Assembly: GCA_003220535.1 (NCBI GenBank) | Contig: QHSU01000068.1 | Coordinates: 1 to 64,000 of the forward strand | Direction of reading: 5' to 3' | Length of the DNA: 64,000 bases | DNA from: Candidatus Rokuibacteriota bacterium | GTDB lineage: Bacteria; Methylomirabilota; Methylomirabilia; Rokubacteriales; CSP1-6 | Shown: positions 28,848 through 36,327 of the stretch, piece by piece | Numbering within the stretch: the stretch's first letter is position 1 | Layout: each line of letters begins with the position of its first letter | Notes under the pieces: generated by a model | The model's input: the letters and a program-made list of their open reading frames with translations, nothing else | Told to the model about the DNA's origin: nothing | The model's database searches: none | Translations under genes and position numbers: made by a program

Positions 28848-29708
28848 GTGGACGTCGGCGTTCGATCGCGCGGAGCAAGGATCCGGTCGACGGCGTTCGG
28901 TTACGCGAACATGATCCCCTTTCTCGCGTTCGCGCTGTTCCCGTTCTACTACATGGTGATCACCTCGCTGAAGAAGGACGCCGAGCTCTACAACCTCAAA
29001 GCGGTGCCCTTCCTGATCCAGACCGGCGTGATCACCGACCACTATCGCTACCTCTTCTTCAAGACCGAGTTCCTGACCTGGATAAAGAACAGCCTGATCA
29101 TCAGCGTCGTGGCGACCAGCGTCTCGCTCGTGATCGCCATCCTTGCAGGCTACAGCCTCGCGCGCCTCCGCTACCGCGGCGTCGGAGCGTTCGGCACAGC
29201 GGTGTTCATCACGTATCTTGTGCCGCCGACCCTGCTCTTCCTGCCGCTGTCTCAGGTCGTCGTCTGGCTCGGCATCTCGGACACGATCTGGGCGCTGGTC
29301 GTGACGTATCCGACCTTCCTGGTGCCCTTCTCGACCTGGCTCCTCATGGGCTACTTCCGGACGATTCCGCGGGAGGTCGAGGAGTGCGCGCTCGTGGACG
29401 GCGCGAGCCGGATGCAGACGCTCGTCCGCATCGTCTTGCCGATGGCCATCCCGGGGATCGTCTGCGTGACGCTGTTCGGCTTCACGCTGACCTGGAACGA
29501 GTTCACCTACGCGCTGACGTTCGTCTCGCAGACCGCCAACAAGACGGCGGTGGTCGGGGTGACTGCGGACCTGATCCGCGGCGACATCTACTACTGGGGG
29601 TCGCTGATGGCGGGCGCGGTGGTGGCGAGCCTTCCCATCGTCGTCATCTACGTCTGGTTCCTCGACTACTACGTCTCGGGCCTCACCGCCGGCGCCGTGA
29701 AGGGATAG
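28848..29708 (+). CDS. ABC transporter permease (MalG/UgpE type)
   Basis: A 286-residue permease with six helices and the EAA loop EVEECALVDGASRMQTLVRIVLPMAIPG. The GTG start at 28848 directly follows the previous TGA, indicating coupling. The operon ends here: the next gene is on the opposite strand, so no ATP-binding subunit is encoded with this importer. A small hairpin (CGTCGCC/GGCGACG) spans the junction at about 29737-29755 but has no U-tract. Confidence 0.93.
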   Translation: MDVGVRSRGARIRSTAFGYANMIPFLAFALFPFYYMVITSLKKDAELYNLKAVPFLIQTGVITDHYRYLFFKTEFLTWIKNSLIISVVATSVSLVIAILAGYSLARLRYRGVGAFGTAVFITYLVPPTLLFLPLSQVVVWLGISDTIWALVVTYPTFLVPFSTWLLMGYFRTIPREVEECALVDGASRMQTLVRIVLPMAIPGIVCVTLFGFTLTWNEFTYALTFVSQTANKTAVVGVTADLIRGDIYYWGSLMAGAVVASLPIVVIYVWFLDYYVSGLTAGAVKG

Positions 29709-29743
29709 GACGCCGGACGAGTCTCCCAGGAGCCTCGCGTCGC

Positions 29744-31603
29744 CTACGCGGCGACGATCGCCGGATCGATGCGCGCCACGACGTAGCCGGCGACCGCCCC
29801 GGCGCCGAACCCCGGAGCGAAGATGCGCATCGGTCGGTCGATGACTCCCTCGCGCACAGCGTCGTGGATCGCGATCGGGATGGACGCCGACGACGTGTTG
29901 CCGACCTTCTCGATGTCGAAGTAGAGGCGCTCGGGAGCGACGCCCGCGGCCTGCGCGAGCTTCACGACCATGGTCTTGTTGGCCTGGTGGGGCACGATCA
30001 TGTCGACCGCGTCCAGGAGCGCGCCTGGCGCCCCGTCGGGGCGAGGGAGGCTCCGGAGCTCGTCGATCATCTGGGTGAGATAGCGCTTCACCAGCGCCAT
30101 CACCTCCGGGCCGTAGACGGTGATGTTGTTGTCGAACTCGGGGTTGGGCCAGATGATCGAGTCCACTTCGCTCATCGGACCGCTCGCGTAGGTCTGGAGC
30201 CATTCGAGGTCGGGCGGGGTGCCGGCCGGCGCCGGGCCGACGACGAGCGCCGCGGCGCCGTCGCCGAAGATCATCCGCGACGTCCGCACCGTGCCGATCT
30301 TGTCCGAGAACTTCTCGCCGCAGACCACGAGCACCGGGCGGTCGACCTCCTGGAGCAGCCGCACCGCCTCGGCGAGGCCGTACGGCAGGCCGGCGCAGGC
30401 GGCGACCACGTCGCAGGAGGCATGGGTCTGGTAGAGGCCGAGCTGCCCCGAGAGCCACGTGGCGAGCGACGGCATCATTTTCGCGCTCGTGCACGAGCAG
30501 AAGAGCACGGCCCCGATCTCCTCGGGGCGCCGGCCCGATTTCTCCAGGGCCCGCTGCGCCGCCAGCAGCGACATGTGATCGAGGTCGAGCTCGGTGTAGA
30601 GCCGCTCGACGATGCCGGTCTTCTCCTCGATCTCTTTGGCCGTCATCGGTGACCAACAGTACGCGGTGTTCCGGATGAGGTCGTCGTTGGTGCAGACCCG
30701 CTCGCCCCGGTAGACGGCGAGGGACTCGAGGCGCGGCATGACGGAGAACCTGGCGCGCACGTCGATCGGCGAGAACGGCCGCGCCGGCGGGCGCGACTCG
30801 AGGGGCGCCGGCCGGCGGAGTCGCACGCGCCGTCCGCCCTTCACCCGACGGATGAACTGGAGCACGTCGCTGCTGCGCGGCTGGAAGACCACGACGAAGT
30901 CGTCGTCGTGCAGCTTGCCCACCTCGATCACGCGCGTCTTCGCGCGGTCCCAGCGGTACTGGTTGTGGAGCACCATTGTCTGGCGCATGAGCGCCTCGAC
31001 CTCCGGGACCCGGTGGGCGTACTCGATGATGTCGTCCCAGCCGTAGCCCGGATAGTCCGGGTTGTAGGCGAGGAGGTGATACGTGAGGTTCTTCGGGTTG
31101 GCGAGGATCTCGGCGACCGTCGGCTTGATCGGCGGCAGCTCGGCGCCAGCGCCCTTCTTGTGGCGGAAAATATCGAGGAGGATGCGCGAGATCTTGTCCT
31201 CGGTGCCCTCGTCGAAGCTCGGCGGCAGCGCCCGGTAGCCGGCCTCGATCGCGGCCGTCAGCTCCGTGCCTTCCCAGCCCTTGAAGACCGGCAGGAAGAC
31301 GTCGTCACGGCTCTTCGGCACATCGCACCAGCGCGTGGGGCGCTTCTCGTACATCGTCATGGCGTACCGGTTGACCCAGAAGAGGTTGAGGGCGAGGTCA
31401 CGCAGGAGGTCGTACCGCCCGGCGTACTGCCGCGCGTCGACGCGACCGACGATGTCGGTCTCGGTGGGCGCCTTTTCTTCGAAGTCCCGCTTGATGACAG
31501 CGGCGAACTGCTCGAGCGTCTGGAAGATCGAGAAGTCAAGCTCGGGGAAGAAGTTGAAGGGGAAGACGATTCGCCCGTAGCGATTGACGACGAACGGCTT
31601 CAT
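29744..31603 (-). CDS. 3-oxoacyl-ACP synthase III-like protein with a large N-terminal extension
   Basis: A 619-residue protein with SD AAGGAG before ATG 31603. Residues about 290-619 are a FabH/KAS III-like thiolase fold. The active-site Cys lies in CDVVAACAGLPYGLAEAV, the His in MIVPHQANKTM and the Asn in KVGNTSSASIPIA. Such enzymes condense acyl-CoA with malonyl-ACP or make beta-ketones. Residues 1-285 (start MKPFVVNRYGRIVFPFNFFPELDF) match no family I recognise; they are rich in aromatic and charged residues and contain no obvious membrane span. A Met begins the FabH part (MPRLESLAVYRGE), but no ribosome site precedes it, so a fusion is preferred. Confidence 0.8.
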   Translation of the reverse strand: MKPFVVNRYGRIVFPFNFFPELDFSIFQTLEQFAAVIKRDFEEKAPTETDIVGRVDARQYAGRYDLLRDLALNLFWVNRYAMTMYEKRPTRWCDVPKSRDDVFLPVFKGWEGTELTAAIEAGYRALPPSFDEGTEDKISRILLDIFRHKKGAGAELPPIKPTVAEILANPKNLTYHLLAYNPDYPGYGWDDIIEYAHRVPEVEALMRQTMVLHNQYRWDRAKTRVIEVGKLHDDDFVVVFQPRSSDVLQFIRRVKGGRRVRLRRPAPLESRPPARPFSPIDVRARFSVMPRLESLAVYRGERVCTNDDLIRNTAYCWSPMTAKEIEEKTGIVERLYTELDLDHMSLLAAQRALEKSGRRPEEIGAVLFCSCTSAKMMPSLATWLSGQLGLYQTHASCDVVAACAGLPYGLAEAVRLLQEVDRPVLVVCGEKFSDKIGTVRTSRMIFGDGAAALVVGPAPAGTPPDLEWLQTYASGPMSEVDSIIWPNPEFDNNITVYGPEVMALVKRYLTQMIDELRSLPRPDGAPGALLDAVDMIVPHQANKTMVVKLAQAAGVAPERLYFDIEKVGNTSSASIPIAIHDAVREGVIDRPMRIFAPGFGAGAVAGYVVARIDPAIVAA

Positions 31604-31635
31604 GGTGTTGCTCCTTCGCGCGCGATTCTAACAGG

Positions 31636-31641
31636 TATAAT
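31636..31641 (+). promoter_or_regulatory. Extended -10 box (GGTATAAT) six bases before ATG
   Basis: A perfect TATAAT with six intervening bases before ATG 31648 and no Shine-Dalgarno sequence. The spacing is the same as at 6667-6679, so a leaderless transcript is expected. Confidence 0.6.
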
Positions 31642-31647
31642 GGCTCC

Positions 31648-32298
31648 ATGCCGATCCTGACCGCACGTGACCAGGCCGCTGTCCGCAAGGAATTCGAGCG
31701 CATCGCCGGACCCGTGAAGCTCGTCATCTTCTCGCAGGAGCTCACCGCCGCCGAGCTCTGCCAGCAGAACGAGCAGCTCGTGCGCGAGGTCGCCGAGCTG
31801 TCCGACAAGATCACGGTGGAGGTGCTCAACCTCGCCATCGACCGCGAGCGCGCCGAGGCGTACGGTGTGGACCAGGTGCCGGCCATCGTCGTCGAAGGCA
31901 GCCGCGACTACGGCATCCGCTTCTACGGCGTCCCGCTGGGTTACGAGTTCAGCAACCTCATCGACTCGATCATCGTGGCATCCACCGGCGAGCCGGCGCT
32001 GGCCGAGGAGACGCTGGCCTCGTTGCGGGCGCTCGCGTCCGACGTCGAGATCAAGGTCTTCTCGACGCCCACCTGACCCCACTGTCCCCGGGCCGTGCGC
32101 CTGGCTCAGCACATGGCGGTGGCCTCGGACCGCGTGCGCTCGACCGTCATCGAGGCGACGGAGTTCCCCGAGCTGTCACGCGCCTATCAGGTGATGGGCG
32201 TGCCGAAGGTCGTGATCAACGACCGCGTACAGTTCGAGGGCGCCGTCCCTGAGCGGGACTTTCTCGGCGCGGTGCTCCAGGCGGTGGAGACGCCCTGA
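31648..32298 (+). CDS. Selenocysteine thioredoxin-like (PDO-type) protein with in-frame UGA
   Basis: With TGA 32074-32076 read as selenocysteine, this is a 216-residue protein with two thioredoxin folds, as in protein disulfide oxidoreductases (PDO/glutaredoxin-like). The N-terminal fold has lost its CxxC (VIFSQELTAAELC). The C-terminal fold has VFSTPT-U143-PHC146, where homologues read CPHC or CPYC. The cis-Pro segment QVMGVPKVVIND follows at the correct distance. The frame remains open for 222 bases beyond the UGA with clear family sequence. A hairpin lies just downstream. It probably reduces disulfides or feeds a reductase. It is divergent from the KAS III gene. Conventional calling would truncate it at residue 142. 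Confidence 0.86.
32092..32117 (+). promoter_or_regulatory. SECIS-like hairpin after UGA of the PDO-type gene
   Basis: GTGC (32095-32098) pairs with GCAC (32109-32112) around a 10-base loop beginning GC. It is extended by GCC/GGC across a two-base bulge. The loop begins 22 bases after the UGA. This is weaker than the other two candidates, and an alternative GGGCC/GGCTC pairing overlaps it. Confidence 0.5.
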
Positions 32299-32355
32299 CG
32301 GCTCCGAAACAGAACCTCCGCGCGCCGCAACAGCCCAGGCCATCCAGCTCGCAAC

Positions 32356-32738
32356 ATGCCGAATCCGCGCGGCTCCTGTTCGCGTACGGGACGCTGATGC
32401 GCGGCTACGCGTTGCATCGCGTGCTCGCGTCGGCCTCGACGTTCGTCGGCGAGGGCCGCGTCCGCGGACGACTGGTCGATCTCGGCCGCTATCCCGGGTT
32501 GATCGACGGTGTCGGCGACGTCCGCGGCGAGATCTACCAGCTGGACGATCCCCAACTTCTCGCGGTGCTCGATCGCGAGGAAGGGTACAATTTCGGTCGT
32601 CGCCGAGCCACCGTCACGCTCGCGAGCGGCCGGCGCGCGCGCGCGTGGGTCTACCGGTATCGCGGACGTCGGGAGACGGCCGTCCTCATCCCGGACGGAG
32701 ACTACCGGCGGGCGTACCCGTGCCCCGTCACTCGCTGA
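32356..32738 (+). CDS. Gamma-glutamylcyclotransferase-like protein with a suspected 1-bp frameshift at its start
   Basis: The family signature LLFAYGTLMRGYALH begins at about 32373 in the frame that ends at 32738, and the rest of the fold follows (LVDLGRYPGLIDG, VRGEIYQL, LDREEGYNFGRR, WVYRYRG). The YGTL loop is part of the active site, so it should be translated. The only in-frame ATG (32397) lies after it, and the frame upstream to the stop at 32250 has no ATG, GTG or TTG. ATG 32356 fits the usual N-terminus (MPESARLLF) only if one base is missing just after it. Either a recent mutation or a sequence error is likely. The fold is about 115-125 residues. Confidence 0.65.
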
Positions 32739-32754
32739 ACTGGGGAGGAAGCCA

Positions 32755-34137
32755 ATGGCGCTGACCGCGGCTGAGCTCGTCAAAGCTGACCAGGAGCACC
32801 TGATCCATCCGCTCCACCACCCCGTCGACAACGCGGAGCCCGTCATCTATGTCCGCGGGCGCGGCGCGACCATCCAGGAGATCGGGGGCCACGAGTACAT
32901 CGACGGTCTCTCGGGGCTCTGGAACGTCAACGTGGGCCACGGGCGCACCGAGTTGGCCGAGGCCGCGGCGGCGCAGATGAAGGATCTCGCGTACTTCTCC
33001 GGCTACGTCGGCTCCTCGAACGTCCCCGCGATCACGCTGGCGAACAAGCTCATGGAGATCACGTACGACAACATGCAGGCGGTGTTCTTCACGTGCGGCG
33101 GCGCCGAGTCGAACGAGTCGGCGTTCAAGACCGCCCGCTTCTACTGGAAGGCGCGGGGCAAGCCCGACAAGATCAAGATCATCTCGCGCGAGCAGGGCTA
33201 CCACGGCGTCACGCTGCAGGCGATGAGCGCGACCGGGATGGGTGCCTACTGGAAGATGTTCGAGCCGCGCGTTCCGGGGTTCGTCCACGTCCAGACGTGC
33301 TATCCGTACCGGTTCCACGGAGCAAAGCCGGGCGAGAGCGTCGGCCAGGCGGCGGCGCGGGAGATCGAAGAGGCGATCCTGCGCGAAGGGCCCGACACGG
33401 TCGCCGCGATGATCGGCGAGCCGATCCACGGCGGCGGCGGGGTCATCTATCCGACCGACGACTACTGGCCGCGGGTGCGAGAGATCTGCACGCGTCACAA
33501 CGTGCTCCTGATCGCCGACGAGGTCATCACCGGCTTCTGTCGCACCGGGCGCTGGTTCGCGCTCGGGCACTGGAACGTCAAGCCCGACATCGTCTCGTTC
33601 GCGAAGGGCGTGACGTCCGGATACCTCCCGCTCGGCGGCATCATGATCACCAAGGCGATCAAGGACGCCATGGACTCGGTCAAGCCCGAGGATCGCTGGA
33701 TGCACGCCTACACGTACTCGGGGCATCCGACGTGCTGCGCGGTCGGGGTGAAGAACGTCGAGATCATGGAGCGCGAGCGTCTCTGGGAGAACGCGGCGAA
33801 GATGGGCACGCGGCTCCACCAGGGGCTCGAGCAGGCGTTCGGCGACCACCCGAACGCGGGCGACATCCGGGGTGGCAAGGGGCTGCTCGCGGCGGTCGAG
33901 CTGGTGGAAGACCGCGTGACCAAGAAGAACTTCGCCGCCGACCGCAAGGTCGCTCCGCGTATCCAGGCCGAGATGATGAAGCGCGGCGTCGTCACGCGAA
34001 CCCGTCCGGTGGCCGGCGCCCATCCCGCGCCGGGCGACTCGGTCTACTTCGCGCCGCCCCTCGTCGTGACCGAGGCGGAGATCGACCGGCTCGTCAGCGT
34101 GACGCGCGACGCAATCAAGGTCGTGCTCGGCGCCTGA
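32755..34137 (+). CDS. Class III PLP-dependent aminotransferase
   Basis: A 460-residue omega-amino acid:pyruvate-type aminotransferase. GGGGAGGAA lies before ATG 32755. Motifs include the N-terminal HLIHPLHHP, GLSGLWNVNVGHGR, FFTCGGAESNESAFKTAR, YHGVTLQAMSATG, LLIADEVITGFCRTG and the Schiff-base Lys in SFAKGVTSGYLPLGG. Such enzymes transfer the terminal amino group of beta-alanine, GABA, polyamines or similar amines. The substrate is unknown. It follows the cyclotransferase-like gene by 16 bases, so the two may be cotranscribed. Confidence 0.93.
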   Translation: MALTAAELVKADQEHLIHPLHHPVDNAEPVIYVRGRGATIQEIGGHEYIDGLSGLWNVNVGHGRTELAEAAAAQMKDLAYFSGYVGSSNVPAITLANKLMEITYDNMQAVFFTCGGAESNESAFKTARFYWKARGKPDKIKIISREQGYHGVTLQAMSATGMGAYWKMFEPRVPGFVHVQTCYPYRFHGAKPGESVGQAAAREIEEAILREGPDTVAAMIGEPIHGGGGVIYPTDDYWPRVREICTRHNVLLIADEVITGFCRTGRWFALGHWNVKPDIVSFAKGVTSGYLPLGGIMITKAIKDAMDSVKPEDRWMHAYTYSGHPTCCAVGVKNVEIMERERLWENAAKMGTRLHQGLEQAFGDHPNAGDIRGGKGLLAAVELVEDRVTKKNFAADRKVAPRIQAEMMKRGVVTRTRPVAGAHPAPGDSVYFAPPLVVTEAEIDRLVSVTRDAIKVVLGA

Positions 34138-34149
34138 AGCCGGACGCGC

Positions 34150-34344
34150 GTGAAGCTGATCACCGCCCACCGCATCCTCATCGGCGCGGGGATCGCGTTC
34201 TTCGTCTTCTACGCGGCGCTTCAGCTCCGGCTCTTCGTCCGCGACGGGGCCACGGCATCGCTCGTTCAAGCCGTGATCGCGCTCGCGGTGGCCGCCGGCT
34301 TCATCCTCTATTACCGTACCCTGCGGGGATGGGGACGCCGGTAA
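34150..34344 (+). CDS. Small membrane protein
   Basis: A 64-residue protein starting at GTG 34150 with two predicted helices (about residues 9-26, LIGAGIAFFVFYAALQL, and 36-55, ASLVQAVIALAVAAGFIL) and a basic tail. I do not recognise a family. It overlaps the next start by 16 bases, which suggests coupled expression with the DCC protein. Confidence 0.55.
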   Translation: MKLITAHRILIGAGIAFFVFYAALQLRLFVRDGATASLVQAVIALAVAAGFILYYRTLRGWGRR

Positions 34345-34703
34345 CGGCGACGCCCGCCGTCCTGATCTACGACGGCGAGTGCGCGATGTGTCGGGCGAGC
34401 GCGCTCTGGCTCATGCGCCTGGCGCTCTCGGGTGGCCAGCTCGAGATCCTGCCGTGTCGATCGGCGCCCCGGCGCGAGCGCTTTCCCGGGATCTCGGACG
34501 AGGCGTGCATGACGGCGATGCAGCTCGTGCTGCCCGGCGGGCGCACGCTGGCGGGCGCCGACGCGGTGCCCGAGCTGCTTCGCCGCATCCGCGGGCTCGG
34601 GTGGCTCGCGACGGTGTTCGCGCTCCCGGGCGCACGTCCGGTGGCGCGCCGCGTGTACGCCTGGATCGCGAAGAATCGCATGCGCCTGTCGTGCGAGCGC
34701 TAG
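34329..34703 (+). CDS. DCC family (DUF393) thiol-disulfide oxidoreductase-like protein
   Basis: A 124-residue DUF393 protein. The family motif DGxCxxC appears as LIYDGECAMCRASALWLM near the N-terminus, followed by ILPCRSAP, TAMQLVLPGG, GADAVPELLRRI and an Arg-rich tail. These thioredoxin-fold proteins are thought to handle thiol redox chemistry. Unlike the three UGA-containing thiol proteins in this window, both cysteines here are encoded normally. Confidence 0.85.
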   Translation: MGTPVTATPAVLIYDGECAMCRASALWLMRLALSGGQLEILPCRSAPRRERFPGISDEACMTAMQLVLPGGRTLAGADAVPELLRRIRGLGWLATVFALPGARPVARRVYAWIAKNRMRLSCER

Positions 34704-35216
34704 CCCGCTGCTTTTTTCTTCGGCAGACCACGCCGCTTCCGCACTGAAATTCGGCAGCGCGACCTCGGGCGCCTCGGTGAAGAAATCGAGGCCGTCCGGT
34801 CGGCCGGGATCGCCTTCGAGGTCATCCCGGGCGTCACCGCGGCGACGGCGGCCGCCGCGCGGCTGGGCATCTCGCTCACGGAGCGCGGGAGCGCCTCGAT
34901 GCTCGTCTTCGCGACGGGTACCGACCAGACGGGCCACCATCCGGCCACGCTCGACTGGGACGTGCTCGCGCGCGTCGAGGGCACGCTCGCCTTCTACATG
35001 CCGGTGGGCGCGCTCGACTCGATCACGGCGTCGCTCACGTCGCTGGGCCGCGATCCGCGCGAGCCGGCGATCCTGGTCGAGCAGGCCGGCGTGGACGGCG
35101 AGCGGGTGATCGCCGGCCGGCTCGGCGACATCGCCGAAGAGGCGCGTGCCGCCGGCCTCGCGGCGCCCGCGGTGCTGATCACGGGCCCGACGGTCGCGCT
35201 CGCCTCCGTGCCCTGA
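34704..35216 (+). pseudogene. N-terminally truncated uroporphyrinogen-III C-methyltransferase remnant
   Basis: The frame from about 34761 to 35216 reads the C-terminal two thirds of a SUMT/CobA/CysG-C domain: LGEEIEAVRSAGIAFEVIPGVTAATAAAARLGISLTERG, then FATGTDQTG, GTLAFYMPVGALDSI and LITGPTVAL. The N-terminal 80-90 residues, with the SAM-binding GPGDPxLLT strand and most of the GDPFVFGR motif, are missing. Upstream is a T-rich stretch and then the intact DCC gene. No start codon precedes the conserved part; ATG 34899 is internal. With the adjacent precorrin-2 dehydrogenase it marks a damaged siroheme locus. Confidence 0.7.
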
Positions 35217-35254
35217 GCGTCCGGAGGGTGCTCGCCGACACTGCGACCTGAACG

Positions 35255-35830
35255 GTGCCGGACTACTTCCCCGCGTTTCTCTCGGTCTCCGCGGTCGCCG
35301 CTGCCTCGTCGTCGGCGGGCGCGGTCGCGGAGCGCAAGGTCCGTGCGTTGCTCGAGTATGGGGCGCAGGTCACGGTGGTGAGCCCGACCGTGACGCCGGG
35401 GCTGGCGGCGCTGGCCGCGAGCGGCCGGGTTGCGAATCGCGCGCGGGCGTTCCGGCGTTCGGACGTGCGCGGCTGCGCCCTGGCGATCGCAGCGACCGAT
35501 GACCCCGTCGTCGACGCCGCGGTCGCGACGGCGGCGCGTCGGCTGCGAGCGCTCGTGAACGTGGTCGACCGGCCCGAGCACTGCGACTTCATCCTGGCCT
35601 CGGTGCTCCGCCGCGGGGAGCTCCAGATCGCCGTCTCGACGGGCGGCCGCAGTCCGGCGTTGGCTCGCGAGATCCGACGCGGGCTGGAAGCGCTGTTCGC
35701 CCCGAACTACGGCGACGTGATCGCGCGGGCCGGCGAGGGGCGACGCCGCGCTCGTGCCGAGGCTACGACACGAGCCGCGCGGCTCGAGGCGGGCGAGCGC
35801 GTCGCGAGGCTGGCGCTCGTCCGTCGGTAG
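35255..35830 (+). CDS. Precorrin-2 dehydrogenase/ferrochelatase (CysG N-terminal domain) with paired compensating indels
   Basis: A 191-residue siroheme synthase N-terminal protein that oxidises precorrin-2 with NAD and may insert iron. GAVAERKVRALLEYGAQVTVVSP, ALAIAATDD, VNVVDRPEHCDFILASVLRRGELQIAVSTGGRSPALA and the tail fit well. Residues 9-22 read an anomalous Ser/Ala-rich stretch. In a shifted frame, 35281-35319 encodes LGLRGRRCLVVGG, the expected Rossmann strand. A CT insertion at about 35279 and a two-base loss at about 35320 explain this with no net shift. As sequenced, the NAD-binding GxGxxA motif is destroyed. Confidence 0.75.
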   Translation: MPDYFPAFLSVSAVAAASSSAGAVAERKVRALLEYGAQVTVVSPTVTPGLAALAASGRVANRARAFRRSDVRGCALAIAATDDPVVDAAVATAARRLRALVNVVDRPEHCDFILASVLRRGELQIAVSTGGRSPALAREIRRGLEALFAPNYGDVIARAGEGRRRARAEATTRAARLEAGERVARLALVRR

Positions 35831-35865
35831 CGTCGGTCGGAGCCCCGCTGATACAATCGCAGTCG

Positions 35866-36327
35866 GTGCACGCCTCGGAGATCCGGAAACTCATGCACTC
35901 GCTGCTTGGGCGCGGGCTGACCGCGCCGCAGGTCGAGCAGCTCGCCCAGGCCTCGGTCGGCCGGAACATCGCCGCCGGGCATGCGCTGATGACCGAAGGG
36001 GACCGGCCGACCGGCCTCGTGCTGCTGCTGGAAGGGCGAGTGGAGATCCTCAAGCGCGGACGCGACGGGCAGCAGCAGTCGCTCGGCAAGGTCGACGCGC
36101 CGACCGTGCTGGGCGAGATGAGCCTGATCACCGAGCGCCCCACCTCGGCGACGGTGATGGCCGTGAAGGATTGCGAGTGTCAGCTCCTGACCAAGGCGCA
36201 GTTCCAGCGGCTGATCGCGAGCGAGAGCCTCGCCGCGTACAAGCTCGTCGTGATGATCGCCGAAGTGCTCGCCGAGCGCCTCGCCCGACTCGACCGCAAG
36301 GTGCTCGAGCTGACCGCCCAGATCTAG
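35866..36327 (+). CDS. Cyclic-nucleotide-binding domain protein without DNA-binding domain
   Basis: A 153-residue protein starting at GTG 35866, eight bases after a TACAAT box (35852-35857), so possibly leaderless. A Crp/Fnr-type beta-barrel is visible: ALMTEGDRPTGLVLLLEGRVEILKRG, VLGEMSLITERPTSATVMAV and a C-terminal helix ERLARLDRKVLELTAQ. The helix-turn-helix of transcription factors is absent, so it is probably a ligand sensor or scaffold. The 3' end overlaps the convergent amidase by four bases. Confidence 0.85.
   Translation: MHASEIRKLMHSLLGRGLTAPQVEQLAQASVGRNIAAGHALMTEGDRPTGLVLLLEGRVEILKRGRDGQQQSLGKVDAPTVLGEMSLITERPTSATVMAVKDCECQLLTKAQFQRLIASESLAAYKLVVMIAEVLAERLARLDRKVLELTAQI

Noticed and set aside
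34704-34725. Intrinsic terminator at the T-rich run after the DCC gene
   Set aside because: No GC-rich inverted repeat precedes the Ts.
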